Below, one piece after another: positions 1 through 10,500 of a stretch of DNA of 64,000 nt. The translations under genes and the position numbers were made by a program. Positions within the stretch are counted from its first letter, which is position 1. Every line of letters starts with the position of its first letter. Under the pieces are notes generated by a model, which saw only the letters and a program-made list of their open reading frames with translations, had not been told where the DNA came from and made no database searches. The stretch covers positions 9,067 to 73,066 of the forward strand of contig JAHDDO010000007.1 of assembly GCA_020629315.1 (NCBI GenBank), written 5' to 3'. This DNA comes from Saprospiraceae bacterium. GTDB taxonomy: Bacteria; Bacteroidota; Bacteroidia; Chitinophagales; Saprospiraceae.

Positions 1-35
1 GAACTACCGTTTCCATATTTCCTAAGATAATAAAT

Positions 36-86
36 ATGAGCAATTACTCATGTTTATTGTACTTGAAAAAATGAGCAATTGCTCAC
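36..86. promoter_or_regulatory. Two tandem copies of a 14-bp palindrome TGAGCAATT(A/G)CTCA (putative operator pair)
   Basis: TGAGCAATTACTCA 37-50 and TGAGCAATTGCTCA 72-85 (second perfect), 35-bp period. Confidence 0.55.
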
Positions 87-90
87 TATG

Positions 91-2823
91 CTATTCTATT
101 ACAATCTTATGATTTTCAATAGTACCATCTTCAAGCGAAATTTGAAGAATGTACAAACCACTAGCCAAAGACGATAAATCAATTTGTGTTTCCAATGATT
201 CTGTATATACAAATTCTTTAAAAACAACTTGGCGTCCACTGGCATCGAAAAGTCCAACACTTACTTGATGAGGGATCGTAAAACGAGCTATTACATTCAA
301 CACATCTGTGATAGGATTTGGATAGAACTGTATACCTAATCTAGGCGGTTCGTCAACGATTAAGGCATCGAATAGTATCCAATTGAGATTGAAAGGTGCA
401 GCAATAACCTCAAGAACTAAGGTATAAGATCCTTCCTCAATATAAGCGCTACTCGTAACTGTGTTCCATGTTTGCCACCCACCCGTAATAGGGAATGAAA
501 GTGTCTCTATCTCTGTTTCCAAGCCGCCTTGATCGACCAAGGTCATTTTCAACCGGCCTGCTGTTGACTCACTTGCGATCCGGTATTGAATATCATATTC
601 AGCTGTAGCTTCTACGTTTACTTCATAATAAATTTTATCTCCTGGATCTAAATATCCAATATTGAAGCCCCCGCCTAAATCATTGCAGGTTTCTAATTCG
701 ATCCCATTAGCTATAGCATAATCTTCTGCTTCAATCAATCCTGGAATGCTAAGCACCGGATCTAAGGTATTTTCTACAAAACGATTTTCATATGTTGTCA
801 ATACAGTATTATCAAAGCCTGAAATTACATTACCTGAATAACTGACTCGTATTTGTTGATCGCCTCGCAATTGGCTTGCAGTTATTAATTGCACTATCCT
901 ATCTGAATTAGGAGAAAGTAATACATCAACCAATGCTACATCATTACCATCAGCTGTTACCCTAAAGTCAGTTACATTGAATGTTGAATTTAGATGCAGA
1001 GGTTTATTGTGTTGCAACTCTATCATATTCTTATTCCTAGTAATGCCTTTAGTCATCTGACAGGCTAGTTCATCCGCAGATCCTTTGTAGATAAATTCAA
1101 AACTGTTGATATTGAATTCACCTGAGTGAATATGACAAATGATTTCTTGTTTTCCTTCACGAAGAATAATACTTGGAATGGTCATCGTGATCCATTCTTG
1201 ATAATCTCCAGTGACGGGCACAGGAAAGGGTTCTGTTACAGCAGCGCCATCTACTTCAAAGAAAAGACTGGATTCATCTATTGGTGTGGCAACTCTGATG
1301 TTAATATCATAAATACCTGAGTTCATAACCTGACAGCTATACTTCATCCATTCTCCTGGACTGGTCCAACCCACATTGTAGCCATTCGACTGAAAAGAAT
1401 CTTCACAAGGCTCTATATCCACCCCATCATTTCTATATGTCCATCCATTATTCCACGCCGTATAGTTTCCTGTTGATACGTGATAGGTAGCAGAATGGTC
1501 ATCATTGTACGCCAAGGACATTGGACCTAAATCATAATCTACTGCGTAAATCAGACCTGGAATTTCATTATCGGAAAAGGCTATGGTTTCGGTTTCATCT
1601 TGCTGACGGAACATCGCATCTACTACATCTTTTTGGAATCGACAATTCTCGAATTTTAAATTATCCGCCATTTCCATTAAAATATCAAAGGCTACATCCG
1701 AATCAGGTGCTGTAGCGCCACCTTTCCAATAGGAAAGCAGGTTTTCATATCCCTCTGTTTTTGTCACAGATAATGGACCAGCAATGGACTCTACTTTTTT
1801 CATAGGCCACCAAGCCCAACCTATATTATGCTGTTCAAATAATGCAATAGCGTCACGAAACCATACATTTGAATTTTCACCGGTCTCACCTAAGTATAAT
1901 GGGACATTATATTGGTTACGTAAATCTAACACCCACTGGATAGATGCTTGATCATTTGTAGACCAATATTTATGGGGAGAGTATACCATATTTTCATCCC
2001 ATGGCGGTGTCAAGCCCGTAAAATCGTTGGCAAACCAATTGCCTTCAATAAAAATTATATGATCTTGATCCACAGAACGAATAGCATCCGTTATTCTGCC
2101 GTATAGGTTACGCAGTGATTGTCCCCCGGGTAGATCCCAATTTACCTCATTAATAAGATCATAACCTGCTACCCAAGATTCTTCTTTATAACGTTCCGCT
2201 AATTGCCTCCACAGGGCAACCGTCTTATCTTGATTTTCTGTGCTTTCCCATAAAGAAGGAAGGTCCTCATCATAATCAGAAATACCTTGATCATACCCCT
2301 GGCCGCCTGGTGCCGCATGCAAATCCAAAATCACATACATCTCTGCTTCAGCGCACCATTGAATCAGACTATCCGTTAAGGTAAATCCTATGTCTAACCA
2401 AGTGTGTTGGCCGGGCATGGGCTCTTCTTGAATAGGTAGTGTAAACAAATTGTAGTGCATGGGTAGCCTCACTGAATTAAATCCCCAATCTTTGAGGGCC
2501 ATGATATCAGCTTTGGTCACATGGTTTGATAGCCACGCATCATAAAACGTTTGTGTTCGTTCCTCACCAATCAAGGTGCTGATCCGCTCTCTAATTTGGT
2601 GTTGTGCATTGGCAAATTCAGCAGTTTGGAGCATATAGCCTTCTTGCAACATCCAGCCCCCAAGGCCCATACCTTTTAAGATGAATGCCTCACCATTTTC
2701 ATCAACAATTTCTTTTCCTTCAGCCCTTAAAAATCCTTGAGCATATGATTTTTGGAAGCATACCAAAAGAGATGCAATTACAAAAAAAAGATGAATAACA
2801 GGTATGGCTATCCGAAACTTCAA
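91..2823 (-). CDS. GH5-family glucanase with two CBM6-like modules and a T9SS type A C-terminal sorting domain
   Basis: Signal peptide; GH5 motifs LINEVNWD (acid/base Glu) and LYLGETGE (nucleophile Glu); two IPGLI.A.DY CBM6-like modules; C-term FYPNPITDVLNV...GLYILQI...KIVIE typical of T9SS type A. Confidence 0.88.
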   Translation of the reverse strand: MKFRIAIPVIHLFFVIASLLVCFQKSYAQGFLRAEGKEIVDENGEAFILKGMGLGGWMLQEGYMLQTAEFANAQHQIRERISTLIGEERTQTFYDAWLSNHVTKADIMALKDWGFNSVRLPMHYNLFTLPIQEEPMPGQHTWLDIGFTLTDSLIQWCAEAEMYVILDLHAAPGGQGYDQGISDYDEDLPSLWESTENQDKTVALWRQLAERYKEESWVAGYDLINEVNWDLPGGQSLRNLYGRITDAIRSVDQDHIIFIEGNWFANDFTGLTPPWDENMVYSPHKYWSTNDQASIQWVLDLRNQYNVPLYLGETGENSNVWFRDAIALFEQHNIGWAWWPMKKVESIAGPLSVTKTEGYENLLSYWKGGATAPDSDVAFDILMEMADNLKFENCRFQKDVVDAMFRQQDETETIAFSDNEIPGLIYAVDYDLGPMSLAYNDDHSATYHVSTGNYTAWNNGWTYRNDGVDIEPCEDSFQSNGYNVGWTSPGEWMKYSCQVMNSGIYDINIRVATPIDESSLFFEVDGAAVTEPFPVPVTGDYQEWITMTIPSIILREGKQEIICHIHSGEFNINSFEFIYKGSADELACQMTKGITRNKNMIELQHNKPLHLNSTFNVTDFRVTADGNDVALVDVLLSPNSDRIVQLITASQLRGDQQIRVSYSGNVISGFDNTVLTTYENRFVENTLDPVLSIPGLIEAEDYAIANGIELETCNDLGGGFNIGYLDPGDKIYYEVNVEATAEYDIQYRIASESTAGRLKMTLVDQGGLETEIETLSFPITGGWQTWNTVTSSAYIEEGSYTLVLEVIAAPFNLNWILFDALIVDEPPRLGIQFYPNPITDVLNVIARFTIPHQVSVGLFDASGRQVVFKEFVYTESLETQIDLSSLASGLYILQISLEDGTIENHKIVIE

Positions 2824-2826
2824 TGC

Positions 2827-4032
2827 TTATTTTTCTTGAAACACTCGAATGTAATCCACTATCATATGTTGTGGAAACAAGGTAGTAGCATCCGGAGATC
2901 CTGGCCAATTACCACCCACCGCTACATTAAAAATGAAGAAAAATGGATCATTGAAAGGATACGGATTTTGACTACCAATAACCGCAGGGGTGATCGTATA
3001 ATAGAGTTGGTCATTTACGAAAAACTCAATTTTATCTTCTACCCAGATTATAGAGTATACGTAGAATTCGTCTGTATATTTTTTACCTGCCGGGGCTGTA
3101 ATTGAAGACCCTTTAAATTGATGATTGCCGTTTGGTTGGGCAAAGTGTACTGTCCCATGTACTTTGTTTGGTTCATGGCCCAGTAATTCCATAATATCAA
3201 TTTCGCCACAACGAGGCCAGCTGACCTCTGAGATATTTTCCCCTAGCATCCAGAGGGCAGGCCATATACCTTGTCCTTCAGGTAAAACAGCTCGAATATC
3301 TACCCTACCATGTGTAAATTCAAATTTGTCTTTTGTTATCAGGCGTGAACTCGTATAATTAAAACCACCGAAAGGCTCTTCTCGTGCTTCAATAACCAAG
3401 TGTCCATCAATGAGTGATGTGTTTTCTCTTCTATAATATTCGAGCTCATTATTACCCCATCCCCAATCACCATTACCTATTTCGTAGGTCCAGAATGCTT
3501 CATTCAAGGCATCACCATCAAACTCATCAGCCCAACATAAATTTAAGCCTTCATAATTATCTGGTGTGCTGTATCCTGTCGAAGGGATAACTACGTTTCC
3601 AGATCCAATATCATCATCTTCAATAATTACGCTATATGCGCTATTACTTATTGTGGCACCATTGGCATTCGTGATTTTCAATAGAAATTCTTCATCCAAC
3701 TCGGATTCTTCGTCGCCTAAAATATCTAGTCTAACATTTTCTTGTACAGAACCTACAGCAAAGTCTAAACTTTGTGAAAGTGCAACATAATCAACACCTG
3801 CTTCTGCGGATACATCTTCTGTTTCTAAAAATATGGTAACGACTTCATCGCTTGCTTTCGATAAGCGTATACTGGCGAAAATCGATTTCTCGCCGTTGCC
3901 TTCAATCACTGATAATGGATCAATAAATACACTTGGTGGCGTGGTATCTCCAGGCATTGGATCTGGCTCATCACAAGCCATAAAACTTAAGCAGAGAAAT
4001 AATGCAAACATGATGAAGTTTCCAAGTTTCAT
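2827..4032 (-). CDS. GH16 laminarinase-type beta-glucanase lipoprotein with N-terminal Calx-beta domain
   Basis: Lipobox-like LSFMACDEP; Calx-beta segment; GH16 catalytic signature GEIDIMELLGHEP. Confidence 0.9.
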   Translation of the reverse strand: MKLGNFIMFALFLCLSFMACDEPDPMPGDTTPPSVFIDPLSVIEGNGEKSIFASIRLSKASDEVVTIFLETEDVSAEAGVDYVALSQSLDFAVGSVQENVRLDILGDEESELDEEFLLKITNANGATISNSAYSVIIEDDDIGSGNVVIPSTGYSTPDNYEGLNLCWADEFDGDALNEAFWTYEIGNGDWGWGNNELEYYRRENTSLIDGHLVIEAREEPFGGFNYTSSRLITKDKFEFTHGRVDIRAVLPEGQGIWPALWMLGENISEVSWPRCGEIDIMELLGHEPNKVHGTVHFAQPNGNHQFKGSSITAPAGKKYTDEFYVYSIIWVEDKIEFFVNDQLYYTITPAVIGSQNPYPFNDPFFFIFNVAVGGNWPGSPDATTLFPQHMIVDYIRVFQEK

Positions 4033-4050
4033 AAAAATGATTTTAATATA

Positions 4051-4078
4051 GAGAGCATCCGCTATTGCGAATGCTCTC
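4051..4078 (-). other. Intercistronic hairpin between the PKD lipoprotein gene and the GH16 gene
   Basis: GAGAGCAT ... ATGCTCTC perfect 8-bp arms; on the minus (sense) strand the stem extends through U.G, C-G, G-C, C-G to 12 bp with a 4-nt loop; no U-run follows. Confidence 0.6.
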
Positions 4079-4123
4079 CCTAATTTCTTAAAATATTAAC
4101 TAGCTATCTAGCTGATTTCGTAT

Positions 4124-5842
4124 TTATTTTAATGATTCGATCGTTATTGTCCAGAAACAACAACCATCTCCTACATAGTCAATAGCCATAACTACAACAT
4201 CTCTTTCTGCTGTTGATGTAAAGCCTATAACTTCATACGTAACTTCTGTAGCCGGTGTACCTAAGCCATCATCGGTTAGTTCTCCAGCATTAAATGGTTT
4301 GTTAAAACCAAGATATGCTCCTTCTCCGACTACTCGTATTTGTGAATCACCCAAGACTTCAAAAGAAAAGTCACCTCCACCATACACATCGAAAGGAGAC
4401 GCAAGATCACCTACTGCCATACAAGCATTTGAACCACCCATATAAGGTTCTGCCCATACTTCTTCTTTTACATCTATACGAAGGGACCCTCCATCTGAGA
4501 ATATAAACTCATCATCCATCTGACAAGCTCTTTCTTCTACAGCTACAGCATCTGGTCCTCCCCACCATTCACCACTATCGGGTGCAGGGCCTACCTTATA
4601 AGAACCTTCTCCAGCTAACTTCCAAATCTTGCCATCTGCATTTGACATTACATCAGCAGTAAAAGAAGCGTTACTTACTGAAACCGTTTTTGTTATCATA
4701 TCTCCAGCACCCATATCATCCATTACACTTAGGGTAACCTCATAATCACCCGCAGCACCATAGGTATGGACAGGATCTTTGTCAGCTGACATACCTCCAT
4801 CTCCAAATTCCCAAGAATACTGCGTAGAATTAGCTGATGTATTTGTAAATGTAGCTGTTAAACCATCTGAACTAACCACAAAATCAGCTCTTGGCTCAGA
4901 GGCAGGTAAGTCAGGTAGATCTGCTGGATCTTCATAGCTCACCATGTAGAAATTCCAAGAGAACCCATCACCTATTAAGGCCAAAGCCAAGGTATCTGCA
5001 ATATCTCCTTCGGCTAGATTGATTATAGTATAATTCTTAAAGTCTATAGCTGTAGAATTATCGCCTGCATTTGTTTTATTAGGTAGTCCAATGTAAGCGC
5101 CCGTTCCATTTAAATCAATGGTTCCTGCCGCATTATCAAAAGCATAGGTGTAATCACCACCATTTGCAAAACCAGAAGGGTCTGCGCCGATAGCATTATC
5201 CCAAACGGCCCCATCTGACTCATCCCAACAGCCTTCTTCAGCTTTCCATCCACCATTGGCTTCAGAGTCAATAAAAATGGTTCCTTCAGTATTTGCTTCA
5301 AAACGCCCATCTCTATAAAAAGTGTAACTATCGTCTAAAATACAAGGTCTATCACCTAATGGTGTAACACCACCAAATGACCACCATTGGTTATCGTTTG
5401 CAGTTGGACCAATTCCTAATGCAATACCTTCTCTTTGCAGGTACCAAGTCTTACTCTCTGTTCCTGCTAATAAAGCTAATTGCTGGTTAGGATCTGATAA
5501 AATTACTGTCTCAGTTTTTGTTGCTGATTCACCCGAGGCATCTGATGCAGTCAAAGTTACTGTATACGTTCCTCCTGCCGCATAGGTATATGTTGGGTTT
5601 TCTTCGCTAGACGTATTTTCATCACCAAAATCCCATGCGTACTCTGTCGCATTTTGAGAGAAGTTTGTAAACGTTACTGTAAGAAACTCAACCGGATCTA
5701 CTTCATACTGGAAACTAGCAATCGGTGCATCATTATCCATCGGTTCTGGTTCTTCCTCTCGACAACCAATAATGGCAAAAATGGCTAGTACAGGTATTAT
5801 GTACCGTGCCCAATTTTTCTGTTTTGAGAACTGTCTTTTCAT
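4124..5842 (-). CDS. Surface lipoprotein with two PKD domains, putative glycan-binding protein of the PUL
   Basis: Lipobox-like IIGCREEE; two PKD domains (YAWDFGDE and YSWEFGDGG); position downstream of susD. Confidence 0.75.
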   Translation of the reverse strand: MKRQFSKQKNWARYIIPVLAIFAIIGCREEEPEPMDNDAPIASFQYEVDPVEFLTVTFTNFSQNATEYAWDFGDENTSSEENPTYTYAAGGTYTVTLTASDASGESATKTETVILSDPNQQLALLAGTESKTWYLQREGIALGIGPTANDNQWWSFGGVTPLGDRPCILDDSYTFYRDGRFEANTEGTIFIDSEANGGWKAEEGCWDESDGAVWDNAIGADPSGFANGGDYTYAFDNAAGTIDLNGTGAYIGLPNKTNAGDNSTAIDFKNYTIINLAEGDIADTLALALIGDGFSWNFYMVSYEDPADLPDLPASEPRADFVVSSDGLTATFTNTSANSTQYSWEFGDGGMSADKDPVHTYGAAGDYEVTLSVMDDMGAGDMITKTVSVSNASFTADVMSNADGKIWKLAGEGSYKVGPAPDSGEWWGGPDAVAVEERACQMDDEFIFSDGGSLRIDVKEEVWAEPYMGGSNACMAVGDLASPFDVYGGGDFSFEVLGDSQIRVVGEGAYLGFNKPFNAGELTDDGLGTPATEVTYEVIGFTSTAERDVVVMAIDYVGDGCCFWTITIESLK

Positions 5843-5869
5843 GATTATTATGTTATAAGTTTTATAAAT

Positions 5870-7492
5870 TTATTGAAACAGACTTGCGTCTGGATACTCC
5901 GTTAAATTGGTGGCTACCGTCGTTTCTTGTAAAGCTATCGGTAACCATAAGTGAATATTTTCATCAAAGTTTACACCGCGAATTGGATCTCCTGCAAATA
6001 AATCAGCAGTAGCTCGACCTGATCGTACTAGGTCAAACCATCGATCACCCTCCATGGCAAATTCCGCTCTTCTCTCATATCTGATGACTTCTAATAAATC
6101 CCAGCCTTGATCACTCATCAGTTGAGAAGCCGTTCTAAAGCTTCCTGTGTTATCGCCTGGTCCTGCTGCTCTTTCTCTAACTTCGTCTATGTAGCCCATA
6201 GCTTCACCATCGCTCCCTGACCCTCTATGTAGACATTCTGCTAACATTAACAATACATCCGCATATCTAATGGAGTAGATATTAGCATCTTTTGTCAAGT
6301 TAGGATCTCCACCATTTGTATTATTTCCTTCGTAGGCTTTATAATTGGAAAACTTCTCTTGCCAATATCCGGTAAAATCTATTGGATTAGACTGCGTAAC
6401 ATCGATAACCACATCACACGAACCACCTGCATCTTCGATTTCTTGCGCTAGTTCAGCTTCTGAAATAATCGCTGCATCCCTTCTGTATTCGTCATCGGAT
6501 AAAAAGTGGTCATACATACCTTGCGTTGGAAGCATAAAACCCCACCCTTCTATATAGTCTGGATGCGCGTTGCACAAACCCCGAACTCCACATAATTGTA
6601 CCATACCATTACCTTCAATCCCTTCAAACCAACCCCAATCGCTCGGCCATAAATTTGATTTTTGAATTTCAAAAACAGATTCAATTGGATTTTTTGCATT
6701 GTAGGCAAAAAGTTCATTAAAGTCATCTACTAAGGTATATGCCCCTGACTGAACTACCTCTCGCAACTGCGAAGCGGCTTTATCAAAAGTGGCTGAATCA
6801 TCATTGGCTAAGTCTGCCCAATACATATATACTTTACCAAGTAAGGCTTGTGCTGCTCCTTTTGTAGCTCTGCCCGCTTCAGATGAAGAAACAGAAATAG
6901 GCAAAATATTTATAGCCTCCAGAAGATCGGTCTCAATAGCTGTAAATACTTCACTCATTGTGTTTCTGGCTAGATCCACATCATCTGGTGCCAATAATTC
7001 TGTCACTACTGGAATAGGGCCAAAGTGCTTAAATAACTCAAAGTGATAATAGGCTCTTAAAAACTTAGCTTCTGCCTGATATCTATCGACTACAGGAGAG
7101 CTTATTTCCGGCTTAAGAATAACCAAGTTAGCTCTGAATATCCCAATGTAAAGTCTACGATACATAGGTAGGCCTACCGTATTCGTGTTTGTATTTCTAA
7201 AGTCATCAAATTCTTGCCAGCCTGGCTGATCGTTATCTGACGGATCCCCCCCCGCATTAGCGTTGTCTGACCTGATCTCATTAAACATCACCTCAGAAAC
7301 CCAATTACCAAAAGCCATGGTCCAACCTATAGGATCATATGCTGCGACTAGTGCGGCAAAAACTTGATCCTCTGTCTGATAAAAATTCTCTGAAAGGAAC
7401 TCATTTACCGGATCGACATCTAATCGCTCTTTTGAACAGTTTGTCAATAGAAGAATAAATAATACCGGTAATCCTAATTTATATATTTTCAT
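5870..7492 (-). CDS. SusD/RagB family starch-binding-like outer membrane lipoprotein
   Basis: LLTNCSKE lipobox; N-term DPVNEFLSENFYQTEDQ; C-term WDLLEVIRYERRAEFAMEGDRWFDLVRSGRA typical of SusD. Confidence 0.95.
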   Translation of the reverse strand: MKIYKLGLPVLFILLLTNCSKERLDVDPVNEFLSENFYQTEDQVFAALVAAYDPIGWTMAFGNWVSEVMFNEIRSDNANAGGDPSDNDQPGWQEFDDFRNTNTNTVGLPMYRRLYIGIFRANLVILKPEISSPVVDRYQAEAKFLRAYYHFELFKHFGPIPVVTELLAPDDVDLARNTMSEVFTAIETDLLEAINILPISVSSSEAGRATKGAAQALLGKVYMYWADLANDDSATFDKAASQLREVVQSGAYTLVDDFNELFAYNAKNPIESVFEIQKSNLWPSDWGWFEGIEGNGMVQLCGVRGLCNAHPDYIEGWGFMLPTQGMYDHFLSDDEYRRDAAIISEAELAQEIEDAGGSCDVVIDVTQSNPIDFTGYWQEKFSNYKAYEGNNTNGGDPNLTKDANIYSIRYADVLLMLAECLHRGSGSDGEAMGYIDEVRERAAGPGDNTGSFRTASQLMSDQGWDLLEVIRYERRAEFAMEGDRWFDLVRSGRATADLFAGDPIRGVNFDENIHLWLPIALQETTVATNLTEYPDASLFQ

Positions 7493-7511
7493 AACGCTTG
7501 TTATCTAAGGT

Positions 7512-10500
7512 TTATAAAGTCACTTTAATACCACCACCAATGGTTTTATTCGCTGGATAGAATCCTTTGTCAATGCCTGTATCCAAAATCCATCCGGTAG
7601 TTCCGATTTCAGGATCGAATCCTCTATAATTAGTGATCGTTAAAAGGTTATTTGCTGAAGCATAAATTTTTATACCTCTGATCTTGGCTCTACTTAGCAG
7701 ACCTTCTGGTAAATTATATCCCAGTTGAATATTTCGTAATCGTAGGAATGACCCATCCTCTACATAAAAATCAGAAGGGCGTTGATTATTATTAGGGTCA
7801 TTGGAAACCAATCGAGGCATATCCAAACTTGGATTCTCTTCCGTCCACCTATCTAGCCAGAAATCTTGATAATTAGTAAAGGTGATATCTGATCGTTCAT
7901 ATGTTCTAAAGATATCATGACCAATTTGCGAACCTAACACAACATTGAAATCAAAACCTTTAAACTTAGCTCCTAATGTGGCACCAAAAATATGATCTGG
8001 CCATGGGCTACCTATATGTCCAATGTCATCCGTGTTAATAATACCATCCCCATTAACATCTACAAATCGTATATCTCCTGGAGATGCGTTCGGCTGTAAT
8101 AGGTCACCCGAACTATTTATGTGTGAGAAAACTTCTTCTTGAGTTTGGAAGATACCGTCTGTTTTATAGCCAATAAAATGACCTACCGGAAACCCTTCTG
8201 TCATTCTGGTAATCGGTTGATTTCTAACAGGCCAACCCCAACCATCAATAAAGCCTGATTCACCCGCCACGTCAATCACCACATTTGTAAATGTCGTGTA
8301 ATTTAATCCTGTGGTAAATTTCACACCGCCGGCATTGAACTTATAATTCAAGCTAGCTTCTATCCCTGAATTTTCTATCTCACCTAAATTACTGATCGGA
8401 TTATTGGTTGCTCCAATGTACCCTGGGATCACCTGATCCATTAATAGATCTTTGGTATTCTTCTTATAAAAATCAACTTCCCCCGTCAATTGATCATCCC
8501 AAAGCCCAAACTCCAATCCTATATCTAATTGCACACTCTCTTCCCACTTTATATTCGGGTTTGGCGGAGTCGCCAATGCAGAACCAGTATTTAGAGCCGG
8601 ATCTACCCCAAATGGATACGAAAATGCATTCTCCACCTTAGAAGCAAAGGTTAATGGTCGTATACGATCGTTACCATTTATCCCCCAACTAAACCGAACT
8701 TTCATAAAGTTTAATGGACCTAGATTAAAGAAATTTTCATCAGAGATTACCCATCCCGCCGAAAATGATGGAAATAAGCCGAACCGATTGGCTGATCCAA
8801 AGTTAGAAGAGCCATCTCTACGCAAGGTCGCTGAGAAAAGATACTTACTATCATAGTCATAAATGAGTCTACCATAGTATGAGATCAATGCATAGTCTAC
8901 ATCTATACTTCCATATGCCTGATCAATCGTGTCTTGACCCGCATCTAGAATCTGGAAATTTTCATCAAATTGAACTTCTGTAGGAATAAATGATGAACTT
9001 CCTCCTCCTCTCTCTTGCTCTGTAGTTCTGTAGGACGTTCCTACTATAACATCAAAATGATGATTATTTAAAGTATCCTTATAATTAATGTAATTTTCAA
9101 ATTGTGTGGATTGGAAGAATCCGAATCCTTGAACGATGTCGTTACCAATGTTAACTGCTGAAGGGTGGAATGCAAAGTCAGGTACAAAGTTCCTAAACTT
9201 AAACCACCAATACTCTATACCCACATCTGAATGGAATCGTAGCTTATTGATCGGCTCAAAATCAAGAAATATATTACCTAGTATTTGATCTCCATGTCCT
9301 TGTCCATTTGTTACGAATAATCGACTCAAAGGATTATAATGTTCTTTCTGCACCCATCTAGACTGAGCAAATCCATATTGGGCATTAGGATCATAAACAT
9401 CCGTTATTGGATCATAAGCAAATGCATCCGCGATTACAGTGCCAAATGCATCATTGATACCTATATTATTATTACTTACTCGGTTTACATATATATTCTC
9501 ACCAATCTTTAAATACGGATTGATCTGCTTTGATCCATTAATCCGCATGGCATATCTTTTATAATTTGATTTATCACCACCGACTACTCCTTTCTGATCC
9601 CAATATTCTAGTGAAAGGAACATGTTATTCGCTGAGGCTGATAAGCGATGAGATTGCGTATTTGCTGGATTGAAAATTACATCCATCCAATTCGTATTTA
9701 CCGTATTTTCACCTAATTGAGGAAAACCTAAGCTATTAATAGATACCGTTTGGCCCCCATTTTCAAATTTTTCTCTAGTTAAGGCGATATAATCATCCGC
9801 CCCAAGCATGGACGGTAAACGCCATGGCTCTGCTGTGCTAGTGAAGGACTCAAATATCATTTCACCCCCCTTCTTACCTTTCTTAGTGGTTACTATAACT
9901 ACCCCATTAGCCGCTCTCGCTCCATAAATAGCACATGATGCTGCATCTTTAAGTACATCTACACTTTCTACATCATTGGGGTTAATATTATCTAAATTCC
10001 CTACTTGCAAGCCATCGACAATAAATAATGGCGTATTATCTCCATTCGTACTAATCCCACGAATCAAAATAGCCTTTGAAGCACCTGGTTGACCAGAAGC
10101 CTCACTAACCAACAATCCAGATACTTGACCTTCCAATGCAGATTGTACGTTTTGAACTTGATAGCCATCTAAATTTTCTTCACCAATCTTCGAAATGGCA
10201 CCTGTTGCTACTTTTTTCTTTTGCACCCCATAACCAATGACTACCACTTCATCCAATAATTCACTAGCTGGACTCATGACTAGATCAATGGTCTCTCTAT
10301 CATTAATGGCTACATTGTAGGTTTCAAATCCTGTATAAGAAAATACTAGTGAATCCGCAGAAGCTGGCACTTCCAATGTATAATTTCCATCTACATCAGA
10401 AATTGTACCTCTATCAGAGTTACTTACTAATATGGACACACCTATTAATGGAAGATCGTCCTCGGCTGATATTATATTACCTTGAATCGTCCTGTTTTGG

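Noticed and set aside
2752-3105. 117-aa plus-strand ORF across the GH5/GH16 junction
   Set aside because: Antisense to two well-supported CDS; no domain.
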